Assembly (NCBI GenBank): GCA_017881055.1
Contig: JADGRF010000056.1
Coordinates: forward strand, 1-33,612
Direction: 5' to 3'
Source of the DNA: Sandaracinaceae bacterium
Lineage (GTDB): Bacteria > Myxococcota_A > Polyangia > Polyangiales > JAFGIB01
Length of the DNA stretch: 33,612 nucleotides
Of this stretch, positions 8,392 through 15,609 are shown piece by piece (position 1 is the stretch's first letter; each line of letters begins with the position of its first letter). The position numbers and the translations under genes are program-made. The notes under the pieces are model-generated. The model saw only the letters and a list, made by a program, of their open reading frames with translations. It had not been told where the DNA came from and searched no databases.

Positions 8392-9801
8392 CTAGTGACT
8401 TGGCGAGGCCTGCTTGTCCGCCTGTTTCGTTCGGTAGGCCGACAGCGCCGCGGCGTACACCTCGCGAATCGATGCGGAGTGGCGGATGGCGGCGCGTCGA
8501 CAGTCCTCGAATTCCGGAGCGACGGTCTCGGGCAGGTCGTCGCCTGCTGCAACCTTGACGGCAATTTCTCCGAAGCGCGTGGTCACCGTGTGGATGCTGC
8601 GCGGCCGCTCGATGCGATCGACGCCGTAGTAACGGACGCCGAGCGTGGTCGTCTCGGACAGCAGCATGCGCGCGACCTCCGCGAAGTTTTCGCGCGGCGC
8701 GAGCGCAGAAAGCGTGAGGCCAGGGCGGCTCTTCTTCATGCCAATTGCGATGGACCAGGCGTCGAGCGCACCCGCCTCCAATGCGCGCGACAGCGCGTAG
8801 GCGGCGATCTCTGGGCTCATGTCGTCCACGTTGGCTTCGATAACCACGTGCGAGGTTTGCTGCGCGTCATGCGAGGTCTCGGGCGCGCTCGCTTGCTTGC
8901 CCAAGACCACGCGCAACACGTTCGCGCGATCCGGAAACTCCTTCGTTCCCGCGCCGAAACCTACGCGTTCAGGATGGAAGGCAGGCCAGCCGGTGAAGGC
9001 ATCGGCCACCGTCGCAACCAGGCACGCGCCCGTCGGTGTCACGAATTCGCCTTCGCTACCTGCGTCGTAGGTTGGTACGCCCGCGAGGCACAACACGGTT
9101 GCGGGTGCAGGCAGTGGAATCACGCCGTGCGCCGAGCGCGTGAAGCCGCGCCCCATCGGCAAAGGCGAGCACACGATCCGCACGCCGAGCGCGTGCATGT
9201 GATCGAACGCAATCGCTGCACCCACGATGTCTACGATCGAGTCGACGGCGCCTACTTCGTGAAAGTGCACCTTGTCGGGCGTCGTGCCGTGAATCTGCGC
9301 TTCGGCGTCGGCCAAGCGCGCGAATGCTGCGAGTGCAATCGCACGTGCGCCTTCGGAGAGCGTCTTGGCGCCTTGGATCAGCTTCACGATCGTGGCGTGG
9401 TCGCGCGACGGCTGGCGCTTGGTCACGAGCACCTCGAAGCGCTTCGCCGCGATGCCCGAGCGCAGCGCGGGGCGCACGTGCGTCGTGTAGCCCGTGAGAG
9501 CGAGCCCCGCGAGGCCGGTCGTCACGAGGCGCTCGGGCACACCGAGATCGATCAGCGCCGCGAGCAGCATATCGCCTGCGAGCCCGCTGCCCGCATCGAG
9601 ATACAGGAGTTGATCGTCGCCTGCCGCTAACGGCGGCAGGGCGCGCTGAGCTGGAGCCCCTTGCACGTGCGAGTGCGTGGGCAGCGCGCCAGAGCGCAAA
9701 GGTAGCGAGTCGTGCTGGGCGGCCTCCGGTGCGCGCACGAAGCGAACCGGCTCGCGTTGCGCTTTGTTGCGTCGCGAGGTTTTCAGCTTACGCGTGGCCA
9801 T
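8392..9801 (-). CDS. larC: Nickel-pincer cofactor biosynthesis protein LarC (nickel insertase/cyclometallase)
   Basis: LarC family (DUF111). The core YLDAGSGLAGDMLLAALIDLG begins near residue 67, followed by the very characteristic VHFHEVGAVDSIVDIVGAA and the FVTPTGA and VEANVDDMSPE segments. Family members insert nickel into the pincer nucleotide in a CTP-dependent step, completing the cofactor of LarA-type racemases/epimerases. In Lactobacillus plantarum LarC is made by a programmed frameshift from two frames; here it is one continuous 469-residue frame. An extra N-terminal stretch of about 65 residues, basic then rich in Pro/Ala/His, precedes the usual start. The ATG at 9801 is supported by its 1-base overlap (TGATG) with the larB stop. 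larA and larE are not in the window, so the enzyme served is unknown. Confidence 0.93.
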   Translation of the reverse strand: MATRKLKTSRRNKAQREPVRFVRAPEAAQHDSLPLRSGALPTHSHVQGAPAQRALPPLAAGDDQLLYLDAGSGLAGDMLLAALIDLGVPERLVTTGLAGLALTGYTTHVRPALRSGIAAKRFEVLVTKRQPSRDHATIVKLIQGAKTLSEGARAIALAAFARLADAEAQIHGTTPDKVHFHEVGAVDSIVDIVGAAIAFDHMHALGVRIVCSPLPMGRGFTRSAHGVIPLPAPATVLCLAGVPTYDAGSEGEFVTPTGACLVATVADAFTGWPAFHPERVGFGAGTKEFPDRANVLRVVLGKQASAPETSHDAQQTSHVVIEANVDDMSPEIAAYALSRALEAGALDAWSIAIGMKKSRPGLTLSALAPRENFAEVARMLLSETTTLGVRYYGVDRIERPRSIHTVTTRFGEIAVKVAAGDDLPETVAPEFEDCRRAAIRHSASIREVYAAALSAYRTKQADKQASPSH

Positions 9802-10580
9802 CAGAGCATGCCCGCCTGATTGATCAGCGTGGCCGAGTACGCGGCGCCGAAGCCGTTGTCGATGTTGACGACGGTCACGCCCGAAGCACAGCTGTTGAGC
9901 ATCGAGAGCAACGCCGCGAGCCCTTCGAAGCTCGCGCCGTACCCGATCGACGTGGGCACCGCGATCACGGGCTTGTCCACGAGGCCTCCAACTACGCTGG
10001 CGAGCGCGCCTTCCATGCCCGCCACCACGATCACGACGCTGGCCGCGTAGAGCACGGCGCGCTTTGCCAATAAGCGATGCAAGCCGGCCACCCCGACGTC
10101 GAACAGCTCCGTCACGTCGTTGCCGAATGCGCGCGCGGTGACCACCGCTTCGCGCGCCACAGGTATATCGCTGGTGCCGGCGGTGACCACGCAGATCGGG
10201 CCGCGACCCCGCGTCGTCGGCAGCTCTCCCGGCGTGTCTGTCGTCTCGAGCGCGAGCACGGCCGTGCGCGCCACCGCATCGTGCACGATCGTCGGAAACT
10301 CACGGACCAATGCCGCGCCGGTCTCCGGCCCGATGCGCGTCACGAGCACGGGATGTCCCTTGGCGCTGATCTCGCGCACGATCGCGATGATCTGCAGAAG
10401 CGTCTTGCCCATGCCGAAGATCACCTCGGGCAGGCCCGTGCGCAGCGCTCGGTGGTGATCCACGCTGGCAAAACCGAGGTCTGAAAACGGCAAGTCACGC
10501 AGCGCCTCGAGCGCTTTGTCGACGGGCGTATCTCCACGTCGAACCTCTTCCAGCAGTGCACGCAGCGCCTTCTTTTGCAT
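9801..10580 (-). CDS. larB: Nickel-pincer cofactor biosynthesis protein LarB (PurE-like carboxylase/hydrolase)
   Basis: A 259-residue protein of the LarB family, with a PurE (AIR carboxylase)-like C-terminal half: VVTAGTSDIPVAREA, DVGVAGLHRLL, VVAGMEGALASVVGGL and PTSIGYGASFEGLAALLSMLNSC. LarB carboxylates the pyridinium ring of nicotinic acid adenine dinucleotide and releases AMP, giving the biscarboxylated mononucleotide that LarE then sulfurates. The ATG at 10580 is preferred because the product then starts like family members (MQKKALRALLEEVRRGD) and has normal length; an in-frame TTG at 10619 would add 13 residues. It lies 84 bp after thiL and overlaps larC by one base, so larB and larC are surely cotranslated. 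Confidence 0.93.
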   Translation of the reverse strand: MQKKALRALLEEVRRGDTPVDKALEALRDLPFSDLGFASVDHHRALRTGLPEVIFGMGKTLLQIIAIVREISAKGHPVLVTRIGPETGAALVREFPTIVHDAVARTAVLALETTDTPGELPTTRGRGPICVVTAGTSDIPVAREAVVTARAFGNDVTELFDVGVAGLHRLLAKRAVLYAASVVIVVAGMEGALASVVGGLVDKPVIAVPTSIGYGASFEGLAALLSMLNSCASGVTVVNIDNGFGAAYSATLINQAGML

Positions 10581-10664
10581 GGGGGCCGCCAGCCTAAAGC
10601 CGATGTGCGCGCGCGGCAACCGGCAGCGCGAGTGCTACGACTGGCTCCGCCGGGAACCACGCGA

Positions 10665-11618
10665 TCACGAGAAGTGATCGTAGCCTCGCACGGACAGGTC
10701 CAGTGTGCGGCCGCCGGCATCGAGTAGGTGCACTTCGCCGACGTGCGCGGTGATCGTGCCGATGCGCGTGCCGAAGTCGGGCGCCGCCGCGAGCTGCGGA
10801 AGCGTGTACAGAAGCTCGTAGTCTTCGCCACCTGCGAGCGCCAGCTGGAGCGGATCGCGGCCGAGCGCATGTGCGAGCTCGCTGAAGCCACGTGCCGCAG
10901 GCAAGCTCGTCGTCTCGATCGTGGCGCCGACGCCGGACGCGCTGCACAGGTGTTCCAAGTCCTGCACGAGCCCGTCCGAGACGTCGATCGCGGCGCTCGC
11001 GAGCCCACGGAGCAAGAGTCCCTCGCGGATGCGCGCAGTCGGCTTCTGCCACCTCGCGATGAACGGCTCGGCCCGCGGATCGTGCGCATGCTGCGCGTGC
11101 GCTTCGAGCAGCGCGCAGCCGAGGCTCGCCGCGCCCAGAATGCCGGTGACGTAGATGCCGTCGCCGATCCGCGCACCCGCGCGTTGCAGCACCGTGCCTA
11201 TCACTTCACCGATCACCGTGGTGGTGATCGAGATCTCGGAAGCCGACGAAAGATTTCCGCCGATCACGGGACACGCGTAGTGCTGCGCCGCGCGCGCGAT
11301 TCCCTGCGTGACCGCCTCGAACGAGTCGTCGCTGAACGCGCTGGGCACCGCCAGCGAAACGAGCGCGGCACGCGGGGTTGCACCCATCGCAGCGAGATCG
11401 CTCAGCGCGGCGACGAACGCGCGCTCGGCGAGCAGGTCGAGCGCCCCGTGCTGCAGCGTGAAGTGCACGTTCTCGAAGCTGGCATCCACGCTCACCACTT
11501 GCTTCGCGTCGCTCTGGGCGAGCACGGCCGCGTCGTCGCCGATGCCCAGCTCGATGCTGGGCGCAGGCATGGCTAGCAGCTCGCGCAGCCGCGCGATGCG
11601 TGTGAATTCCCGGCTCAC
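10665..11618 (-). CDS. thiL: Thiamine-monophosphate kinase
   Basis: Phosphorylates thiamine monophosphate to thiamine diphosphate using ATP, in the cytosol. The 317-residue product shows family motifs in order: GIGDDAAV at 25-32, VDASFENVHF at 44-53, LSDLAAMGATP at 72-82, GGN at 120-122, DVSDGL at 212-217 and AGGEDYELLYT near 262-272. Two motif variants stand out: SFENVHF replaces the common MLVEGVHF form, and Asn122 stands where the family usually has the metal-binding Asp of GGD. The GTG at 11618 is chosen because EFTRIARLREL matches the usual N-terminal helix; starting at Met17 would remove it. It lies 67 bp after the histidine kinase and 84 bp before larB. No other thiamine gene is nearby. 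Confidence 0.9.
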   Translation of the reverse strand: MSREFTRIARLRELLAMPAPSIELGIGDDAAVLAQSDAKQVVSVDASFENVHFTLQHGALDLLAERAFVAALSDLAAMGATPRAALVSLAVPSAFSDDSFEAVTQGIARAAQHYACPVIGGNLSSASEISITTTVIGEVIGTVLQRAGARIGDGIYVTGILGAASLGCALLEAHAQHAHDPRAEPFIARWQKPTARIREGLLLRGLASAAIDVSDGLVQDLEHLCSASGVGATIETTSLPAARGFSELAHALGRDPLQLALAGGEDYELLYTLPQLAAAPDFGTRIGTITAHVGEVHLLDAGGRTLDLSVRGYDHFS

Positions 11619-11685
11619 GCTGTCAGGCTAGCGCACTTACCAGACGCGCGCCCGCGTGGGTCGAGGAACAACCGACTTGTGCCGC

Positions 11686-13128
11686 TCAGCCGGCGTCCGG
11701 CTGCGCTTCCGGCAAGACCACGAAGAACGTCGTGCCCTGTGCAGGCCTGCTCTCGACGCGAATCGTGCCGTGGTGGGCGGCTACCAGGCTCTTTGCAATC
11801 GAGAGACCCAAGCCCGCACCGCCGTACTCGCGCGTCGAGCTTCCGTCCACTTGATAGAACGCGTCGAAGATCTTGGCGATTTCAGCCTCGGGGATGCCGA
11901 TGCCCGTGTCTTTGATCGCGAACTCGACGGCCCGCTCGGGTGCCATCATCAGCGCCGCGCCAAAGCCGCCGTCGTCCTCCTCGGCCTCGTCGCCCTCGGT
12001 CCGCACGCGGATTTCGGTCACGCGGATCGAAAGCTCCACGTGCCCGCTGGCCGGCGTGAACTTCACCGCGTTGCCCACCAGGTTGATCAGGATCTGCCGC
12101 AGGCGCACCGGATCCGCCTGGATGAACGGCACGTCGTCCGCCCACGCGGCCTCGATCTTCACCTGCTTCTTTTCCGCTTCAGGAACGCACATCTCGCGCA
12201 CTTCGTCGAGCACCGCGCGCGGGTCGATGTACTCGGTCGAGATCGAGAGCTGTCCGCGTTCGAGCTTGTTCAAGTCGAGCAAGCTCGTGATCAGCAGCAG
12301 CAGCAGCTCGCCCTTGGTACGGATCGTCTCGACGAAGCCGGTTTGCTCCGGCGTCATCTCGCCCGCGATGCCAGCCTCCAGCATCTCCGAGTAGCCGATG
12401 ATCGAGGTGAGCGGTGTACGCAGCTCGTGACTCACGGTCGCGAGGAAGTTCGACTTCAAGCGATCGAGCTCCTTCAGCTTGTTGAACGCATCTTGCAGGC
12501 TCGCGTTCTTCTCGGACAGCTCGCGGTAGTTCTCGCGCACGGTCGCAAGGTGCATGGTGCTGGTGAGGCGCGCGCGGTGACCGGAGAACAGAATCAAGTC
12601 CAGGATGCCGCGCAAGTGTGCCGCGATGCGGATTGCCGTCTGCGAACGCACACGTGGCATCTCGGAGAGCGCAGCGCGTGCACGCTCGGGATCGAGCTGT
12701 GGATCGAGGTTCAGCAGCGACGGCGGTGTGTTGGTGACTTCCGACGGAAGGAAAGGCCCGATCACGATGCGTCCCAGCTGACGATCGTCGTAGATGATCG
12801 GCACGATGTGGTAGACGGCGCCCGTGAAGCACGGGTGCACGACCGTCTCGGGGCTGATCGGCAAGCGCATCTGCGCCTGCGCGACCGTCTCGCTGCAGGC
12901 GACGCGGCCCTTGTTCAGGCTGTTCACGTAGCGGCAGATGCTGCGCTCTTCGTGCACGGTCGCGAGTAGCGCTCCGCGCGCGGAGAACACGCGGATCGAC
13001 AGGCCGAACAGGTCGAAGAACGAACGACAAACTTCGCGCAGTGACTCGCGATCGATCAGCTCCTCGAGCTGGGCGATCTCACCGTAGGAAATGTCTGCGG
13101 GCTTGTTCTCAGCCTTGTTCTCATCCAT
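11686..13128 (-). CDS. PocR-domain sensor histidine kinase (cytosolic)
   Basis: 480 residues, no membrane segment. Residues 25-180 resemble the PocR sensory domain, with Cys65, Cys78 and Cys100 in the CRY..KGRVAC..HPC pattern and the segment IVIGPFLP. A coiled linker (about 188-228) leads to a HisKA dimerisation helix with the phospho-acceptor His234 in SHELRTPL. The ATPase domain has the N box near 349-357 (NLVGNAVKF), G1 DTGIGIP at 407-413 and G2 GAGLGLS near 440. An unusual insertion of about 30 residues, acidic in its middle (GDEAEEDDGG), lies between the N box and G1. No response regulator is encoded beside it. The start overlaps the end of the upstream MglA-like GTPase by 8 bp, so the two are translationally coupled and may act together. 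The ligand is unknown. Confidence 0.92.
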   Translation of the reverse strand: MDENKAENKPADISYGEIAQLEELIDRESLREVCRSFFDLFGLSIRVFSARGALLATVHEERSICRYVNSLNKGRVACSETVAQAQMRLPISPETVVHPCFTGAVYHIVPIIYDDRQLGRIVIGPFLPSEVTNTPPSLLNLDPQLDPERARAALSEMPRVRSQTAIRIAAHLRGILDLILFSGHRARLTSTMHLATVRENYRELSEKNASLQDAFNKLKELDRLKSNFLATVSHELRTPLTSIIGYSEMLEAGIAGEMTPEQTGFVETIRTKGELLLLLITSLLDLNKLERGQLSISTEYIDPRAVLDEVREMCVPEAEKKQVKIEAAWADDVPFIQADPVRLRQILINLVGNAVKFTPASGHVELSIRVTEIRVRTEGDEAEEDDGGFGAALMMAPERAVEFAIKDTGIGIPEAEIAKIFDAFYQVDGSSTREYGGAGLGLSIAKSLVAAHHGTIRVESRPAQGTTFFVVLPEAQPDAG

Positions 13129-13798
13129 GGCGAGGTGCTTCCCCGGGTGGATTGAACCGTCTCCTGAAGTCTTCGCCGATCGTTCCCGGCGCGAGGCCGA
13201 AGCGCTTCTGCAAGTCGTGCGAGCGCTCGAGGTTCTCCCAGGTTGCGTCGATTAGGCCCGTGAACGTCTCCGCGACGCCGGTGCCGTGGAACGCAGTCGC
13301 CAAGTAGATGCGCTCTTTGCCCTGGCTCGCCATCCGCCTGATCTCTTCTTCGCCGCGGATGTTCGGCAAGTCGCGCTTGTTGTACTGAATGACGATCGGC
13401 ATCGTGCTCGGGTCGATGCCGTTGTCGCGCAGGTTCTTGCGAAGGTCTTTGAACGACGCCTGATTGGCGCGCACTTCGTTGAGCTGCGAGTCCGCGATGA
13501 ACGCGACGCCGTCAGCGCCCTGAAGCACCAGGCGGCGGGTCGAGTTGTGGATCACCTGCCCGGGAACCGTGAACAGCTTGATGCGAACCGTCAGGCCGCT
13601 GCCGAGGTTCACGGTCAGCGGCAGCAGGTCGAAGAACAGGGTGCGGTCGTCCCTGGTCTCGAGGGTCATCAGCCGTCCCTTGCCTTCCGGCGAGAGCAGG
13701 CGGTGGATGGCCTGGAGGTTGGTGGTCTTTCCGCTCAGCGCGGGCCCATAATAAACGAGCTTGACCGTCAGCTCCCGGGCCTGGAAATCCAGTTGCAA
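13121..13798 (-). CDS. MglA-type small Ras-like GTPase
   Basis: 225 residues. P-loop GPALSGKTT at 18-26, the MglA-family G3 segment TVPGQ (lacking the usual DxAGQ aspartate), a DGVAFIADSQ strand, and NKRDLP as G4. It closely follows the Myxococcus polarity GTPase MglA (YYGP.L.GKTTNLQ, DRTLFFDLLPL, VIQYNKRDLPN) but has a C-terminal extension of roughly 30 residues rich in Arg/Pro. MglA sets the leading cell pole and drives gliding and type IV pilus motility; this paralogue could control polarity or a different output. Its usual GAP partner MglB (roadblock fold) is absent nearby; a PocR histidine kinase overlaps it instead. The start is TTG at 13798, supported by a strong TAGGAG six to seven bases upstream; no ATG or GTG fits the conserved N-terminus. 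Confidence 0.9.
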   Translation of the reverse strand: MQLDFQARELTVKLVYYGPALSGKTTNLQAIHRLLSPEGKGRLMTLETRDDRTLFFDLLPLTVNLGSGLTVRIKLFTVPGQVIHNSTRRLVLQGADGVAFIADSQLNEVRANQASFKDLRKNLRDNGIDPSTMPIVIQYNKRDLPNIRGEEEIRRMASQGKERIYLATAFHGTGVAETFTGLIDATWENLERSHDLQKRFGLAPGTIGEDFRRRFNPPGEAPRHG

Positions 13799-13803
13799 GC
13801 GGT

Positions 13804-13810
13804 TCTCCTA
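13804..13810 (-). promoter_or_regulatory. Shine-Dalgarno deciding the TTG start of the MglA-like GTPase
   Basis: Read on the minus strand the sequence is TAGGAGAACCGC followed by TTG. The purine-rich core is strong and correctly spaced, which makes the rare TTG start credible. Confidence 0.75.
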
Positions 13811-13828
13811 AGGGTCCGTGAATTCAAG

Positions 13829-13858
13829 AGTTTAGGTTACGGGCACAGGGCATCGCAA
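13829..13858 (-). promoter_or_regulatory. Candidate sigma-70 promoter for the MglA-like GTPase / leftward run
   Basis: On the minus strand TTGCGA (plus coordinates 13853-13858) and TAAACT (13829-13834) are separated by 18 bp, each matching the consensus at four of six bases. The distance to the TTG start is about 30 bp. Judged by eye only. Confidence 0.4.
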
Positions 13859-14044
13859 GGGTGAGAATCGGCCCCGCTCGGCCTACGCTGGTCACCACGG
13901 TACGTTCAATCGCTGTGTTTTTGTACAGCACTGAACAGAGTGTCGACGGCTGGTACGACGTGCCCTTACATTGCACTAGGGGGGTCCGAGACAAAAACCT
14001 GGATTTTCAACGCGTTATCGACGGGATTCCCGGGGCAAAAGAAG

Positions 14045-14074
14045 TTGACACCGCTCACCCGTTGCCCGTAGTTT
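14045..14074 (+). promoter_or_regulatory. Candidate promoter of the dcw cluster (mraZ promoter)
   Basis: A perfect -35 hexamer TTGACA at 14045-14050 is followed after 18 bp by TAGTTT at 14069-14074, a weak -10. Transcription would begin near 14081, directly before the three repeated boxes, giving a leader of about 95 bases to the mraZ GTG. Confidence 0.5.
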
Positions 14075-14083
14075 CGGGGCCGG

Positions 14084-14107
14084 GTGGTAAGAAGTGGTAA
14101 GCAGTGC
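14084..14107 (+). promoter_or_regulatory. Putative MraZ operator: three GTG(G/C) boxes at 10-bp period
   Basis: GTGGTAAG at 14084-14091 and 14094-14101, then GTGC at 14104-14107, start exactly 10 bp apart, one helical turn. MraZ in other bacteria represses its own operon by binding three or four short GTG/TGGG-type direct repeats with 10-bp spacing upstream of mraZ. Position and period fit that model; binding is inferred. Confidence 0.65.
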
Positions 14108-14136
14108 CAGTAACACTGCGGACGCCATCCGAGTTG

Positions 14137-14158
14137 GGGATTCGCGTTCGCGAATCCC
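14137..14158 (+). promoter_or_regulatory. Leader hairpin just before the mraZ ribosome site
   Basis: Perfect 9-bp arms GGGATTCGC (14137-14145) and GCGAATCCC (14150-14158) close a 4-base loop GTTC. The hairpin ends 9 bases before the GGAG ribosome site (14168-14171). It could set translation or mRNA stability of the first dcw gene; no U-run follows, so it is not an evident terminator. A smaller GCAGTG/CACTGC stem lies at 14101-14119, overlapping the last operator box. Confidence 0.6.
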
Positions 14159-14176
14159 GGGAAGGGCGGAGCCCGT

Positions 14177-14629
14177 GTGTTTCGAGGCAGGTACGAGCAC
14201 GCGATAGACGATAAGGGCAGAACGTCCTTGCCGTCGCGTTTTCGGGAAACCCTCGCTGGGATGGGCGAGTCGCGCCTGATTCTCACCACGGGTCTCGATG
14301 CGTGCGTCGTCGCGTATCCGCTGCCGGAGTGGAACGCGTTCGAAGCGCGCCTGTCGCGCCTGCCGCAGTTCGACGCGTCGGTGATCATGCTGCGTCGCAT
14401 CTACGTGTCGGGCGCCGTCGAGTGCGACGTCGACAAGCTCGGCCGCATCTTGATCCCCGCCACGTTGCGCAAGCACGCGGCGCTCACGCGCGAGGCGCTG
14501 TGGGCCGGAATGGGGCCGAACATCGAGCTCTGGGACAAGGCCGCGTACGAAGCCGTGCGCAACGACGTGCTCGACGACCCCGAGAAGCGTCAAGCGATGG
14601 CACGCCGCCTTGCGGACTTAGGCCTGTGA
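14177..14629 (+). CDS. mraZ: MraZ, transcriptional regulator of the dcw cluster
   Basis: A 150-residue protein, normal length, with the two AbrB-like half-barrels of MraZ: first motif DDKGRTSLPSRFR near residues 11-23 and second DKLGRILIPATLR in the second half. MraZ forms a ring-shaped oligomer and binds short direct repeats upstream of its own gene, usually repressing the division/cell-wall cluster. The start is GTG at 14177, with GGAG (14168-14171) five bases upstream and the family N-terminus MFRGRYEHAID. Three 10-bp-spaced boxes and a promoter lie upstream. The stop overlaps the rsmH start (TGATG). Confidence 0.96.
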   Translation: MFRGRYEHAIDDKGRTSLPSRFRETLAGMGESRLILTTGLDACVVAYPLPEWNAFEARLSRLPQFDASVIMLRRIYVSGAVECDVDKLGRILIPATLRKHAALTREALWAGMGPNIELWDKAAYEAVRNDVLDDPEKRQAMARRLADLGL

Positions 14630-15609
14630 TGGACCCTGCGATGGACGCTGGGATGGAGCCCGTGATCAACGCCTTCGTGCACGAGACCGTGATGACGCGC
14701 GAGACGATCGCGTTTCTGAAGCCGCGTTCGGGCGGCGTCTACGCGGACGCGACGCTCGGTGGCGGTGGGCATACGGCGGCGATCTTGGAGGCGAGCGCGC
14801 CAGATGGACGCGTCGTTGCAGTCGACCGCGATCCGAGCGCGATCGAGCACGCAAAGCAGCGCCTAGCGCAGTACGGCGATCGCGTGCGCGTGCTGCACGG
14901 CGAGTTCGCCGACCTGGCGACGTTGCTGCGCGCGGAAGGTCACGAGCGGATAGACGGCGTGATCGCGGATCTCGGCGTGAGCTCGCCCCAGCTCGACAAC
15001 GCCGAGCGCGGGTTTTCGTTCTCGCACTCGGGCCCGCTCGACATGCGCATGGACACCACGCGCGGCGACACCGTGGCCGAGCTGATCGACCGGCTCTCCG
15101 AGAGCGAGCTGGCCAACGTGATCTTCAATTTCGGCGAGGAGCGCCGCTCGCGCGCGATCGCCCGCTCGATTCACAGGGCCCGGGAGCAGGGTCAGCTGCA
15201 CACCACGGAAGACTTGCGCATGGCCGTGCAGCGTGCGGTCGGTCGGCCGCCCGGCTCGAAGACGGACCCCGCGACGCGCACGTTTCAAGCGCTGCGCATC
15301 GCCTGCAACGGCGAGCTGGATCAGCTGCGTGCGCTGATCGACATGCTGCCGGATGTTCTGGAAGACGGCGGCGTGGCGGCGCTGATCTCGTTTCACTCGC
15401 TCGAAGACCGGATCGTCAAGCACGCGTTTCGTAACGAGCCGCGGCTCTCGGTGCTGACCAAGCGTCCGGTGATCGCCGGTGACGAAGAGCAGGAGCAGAA
15501 CCGACGCTCGCGCAGCGCGAAGCTGCGTGCAGCCGAGCGCAAGCCGCGCGCGTGCGACGGGCAGCACGAAGACCACGAGCGCTACGGCAAGTACGAGGTG
15601 GAGGCATGA
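14629..15609 (+). CDS. rsmH: 16S rRNA (cytosine(1402)-N4)-methyltransferase RsmH
   Basis: Formerly mraW. It methylates N4 of C1402 in the 16S rRNA P site using S-adenosylmethionine. 326 residues: SAM-binding ADATLGGGGHTAAIL near 36-50, DLGVSSPQLD near 118-127, GFSF..SGPLDMRMD near 133-146, and SFHSLEDRIVK near 258-268. The ATG at 14629 overlaps the mraZ stop by one base and gives about ten residues before the usual family start; a second Met eight codons later is also possible. The C-terminal tail is unusually charged (KPRACDGQHEDHERYGKYEVEA region). The stop overlaps the ftsL start (ATGA). Confidence 0.96.
   Translation: MDPAMDAGMEPVINAFVHETVMTRETIAFLKPRSGGVYADATLGGGGHTAAILEASAPDGRVVAVDRDPSAIEHAKQRLAQYGDRVRVLHGEFADLATLLRAEGHERIDGVIADLGVSSPQLDNAERGFSFSHSGPLDMRMDTTRGDTVAELIDRLSESELANVIFNFGEERRSRAIARSIHRAREQGQLHTTEDLRMAVQRAVGRPPGSKTDPATRTFQALRIACNGELDQLRALIDMLPDVLEDGGVAALISFHSLEDRIVKHAFRNEPRLSVLTKRPVIAGDEEQEQNRRSRSAKLRAAERKPRACDGQHEDHERYGKYEVEA

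Larger units (their letters stand above)
13799..14176. other. Divergent control region between the mglA-like gene and mraZ
   Basis: This 378-bp gene-free stretch has lower GC than its surroundings, with short runs such as GTTTTTGTACA near 13917-13926. It holds the leftward promoter and ribosome site of the GTPase gene, then the rightward promoter, repeated boxes and leader hairpin of mraZ (all listed separately). Between about 13860 and 14040 I see no convincing gene, only a short imperfect inverted repeat (CACT..AGTG near 13929-13942). Confidence 0.7.

Noticed and set aside
8392..9801. Programmed frameshift in larC as in Lactobacillus plantarum
   Set aside because: The LarC motifs all lie in one uninterrupted frame, so no frameshift is needed.
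10581..10619. Longer LarB from a TTG at 10619
   Set aside because: The extra 13 residues do not resemble LarB N-termini, and the ATG at 10580 gives normal length.
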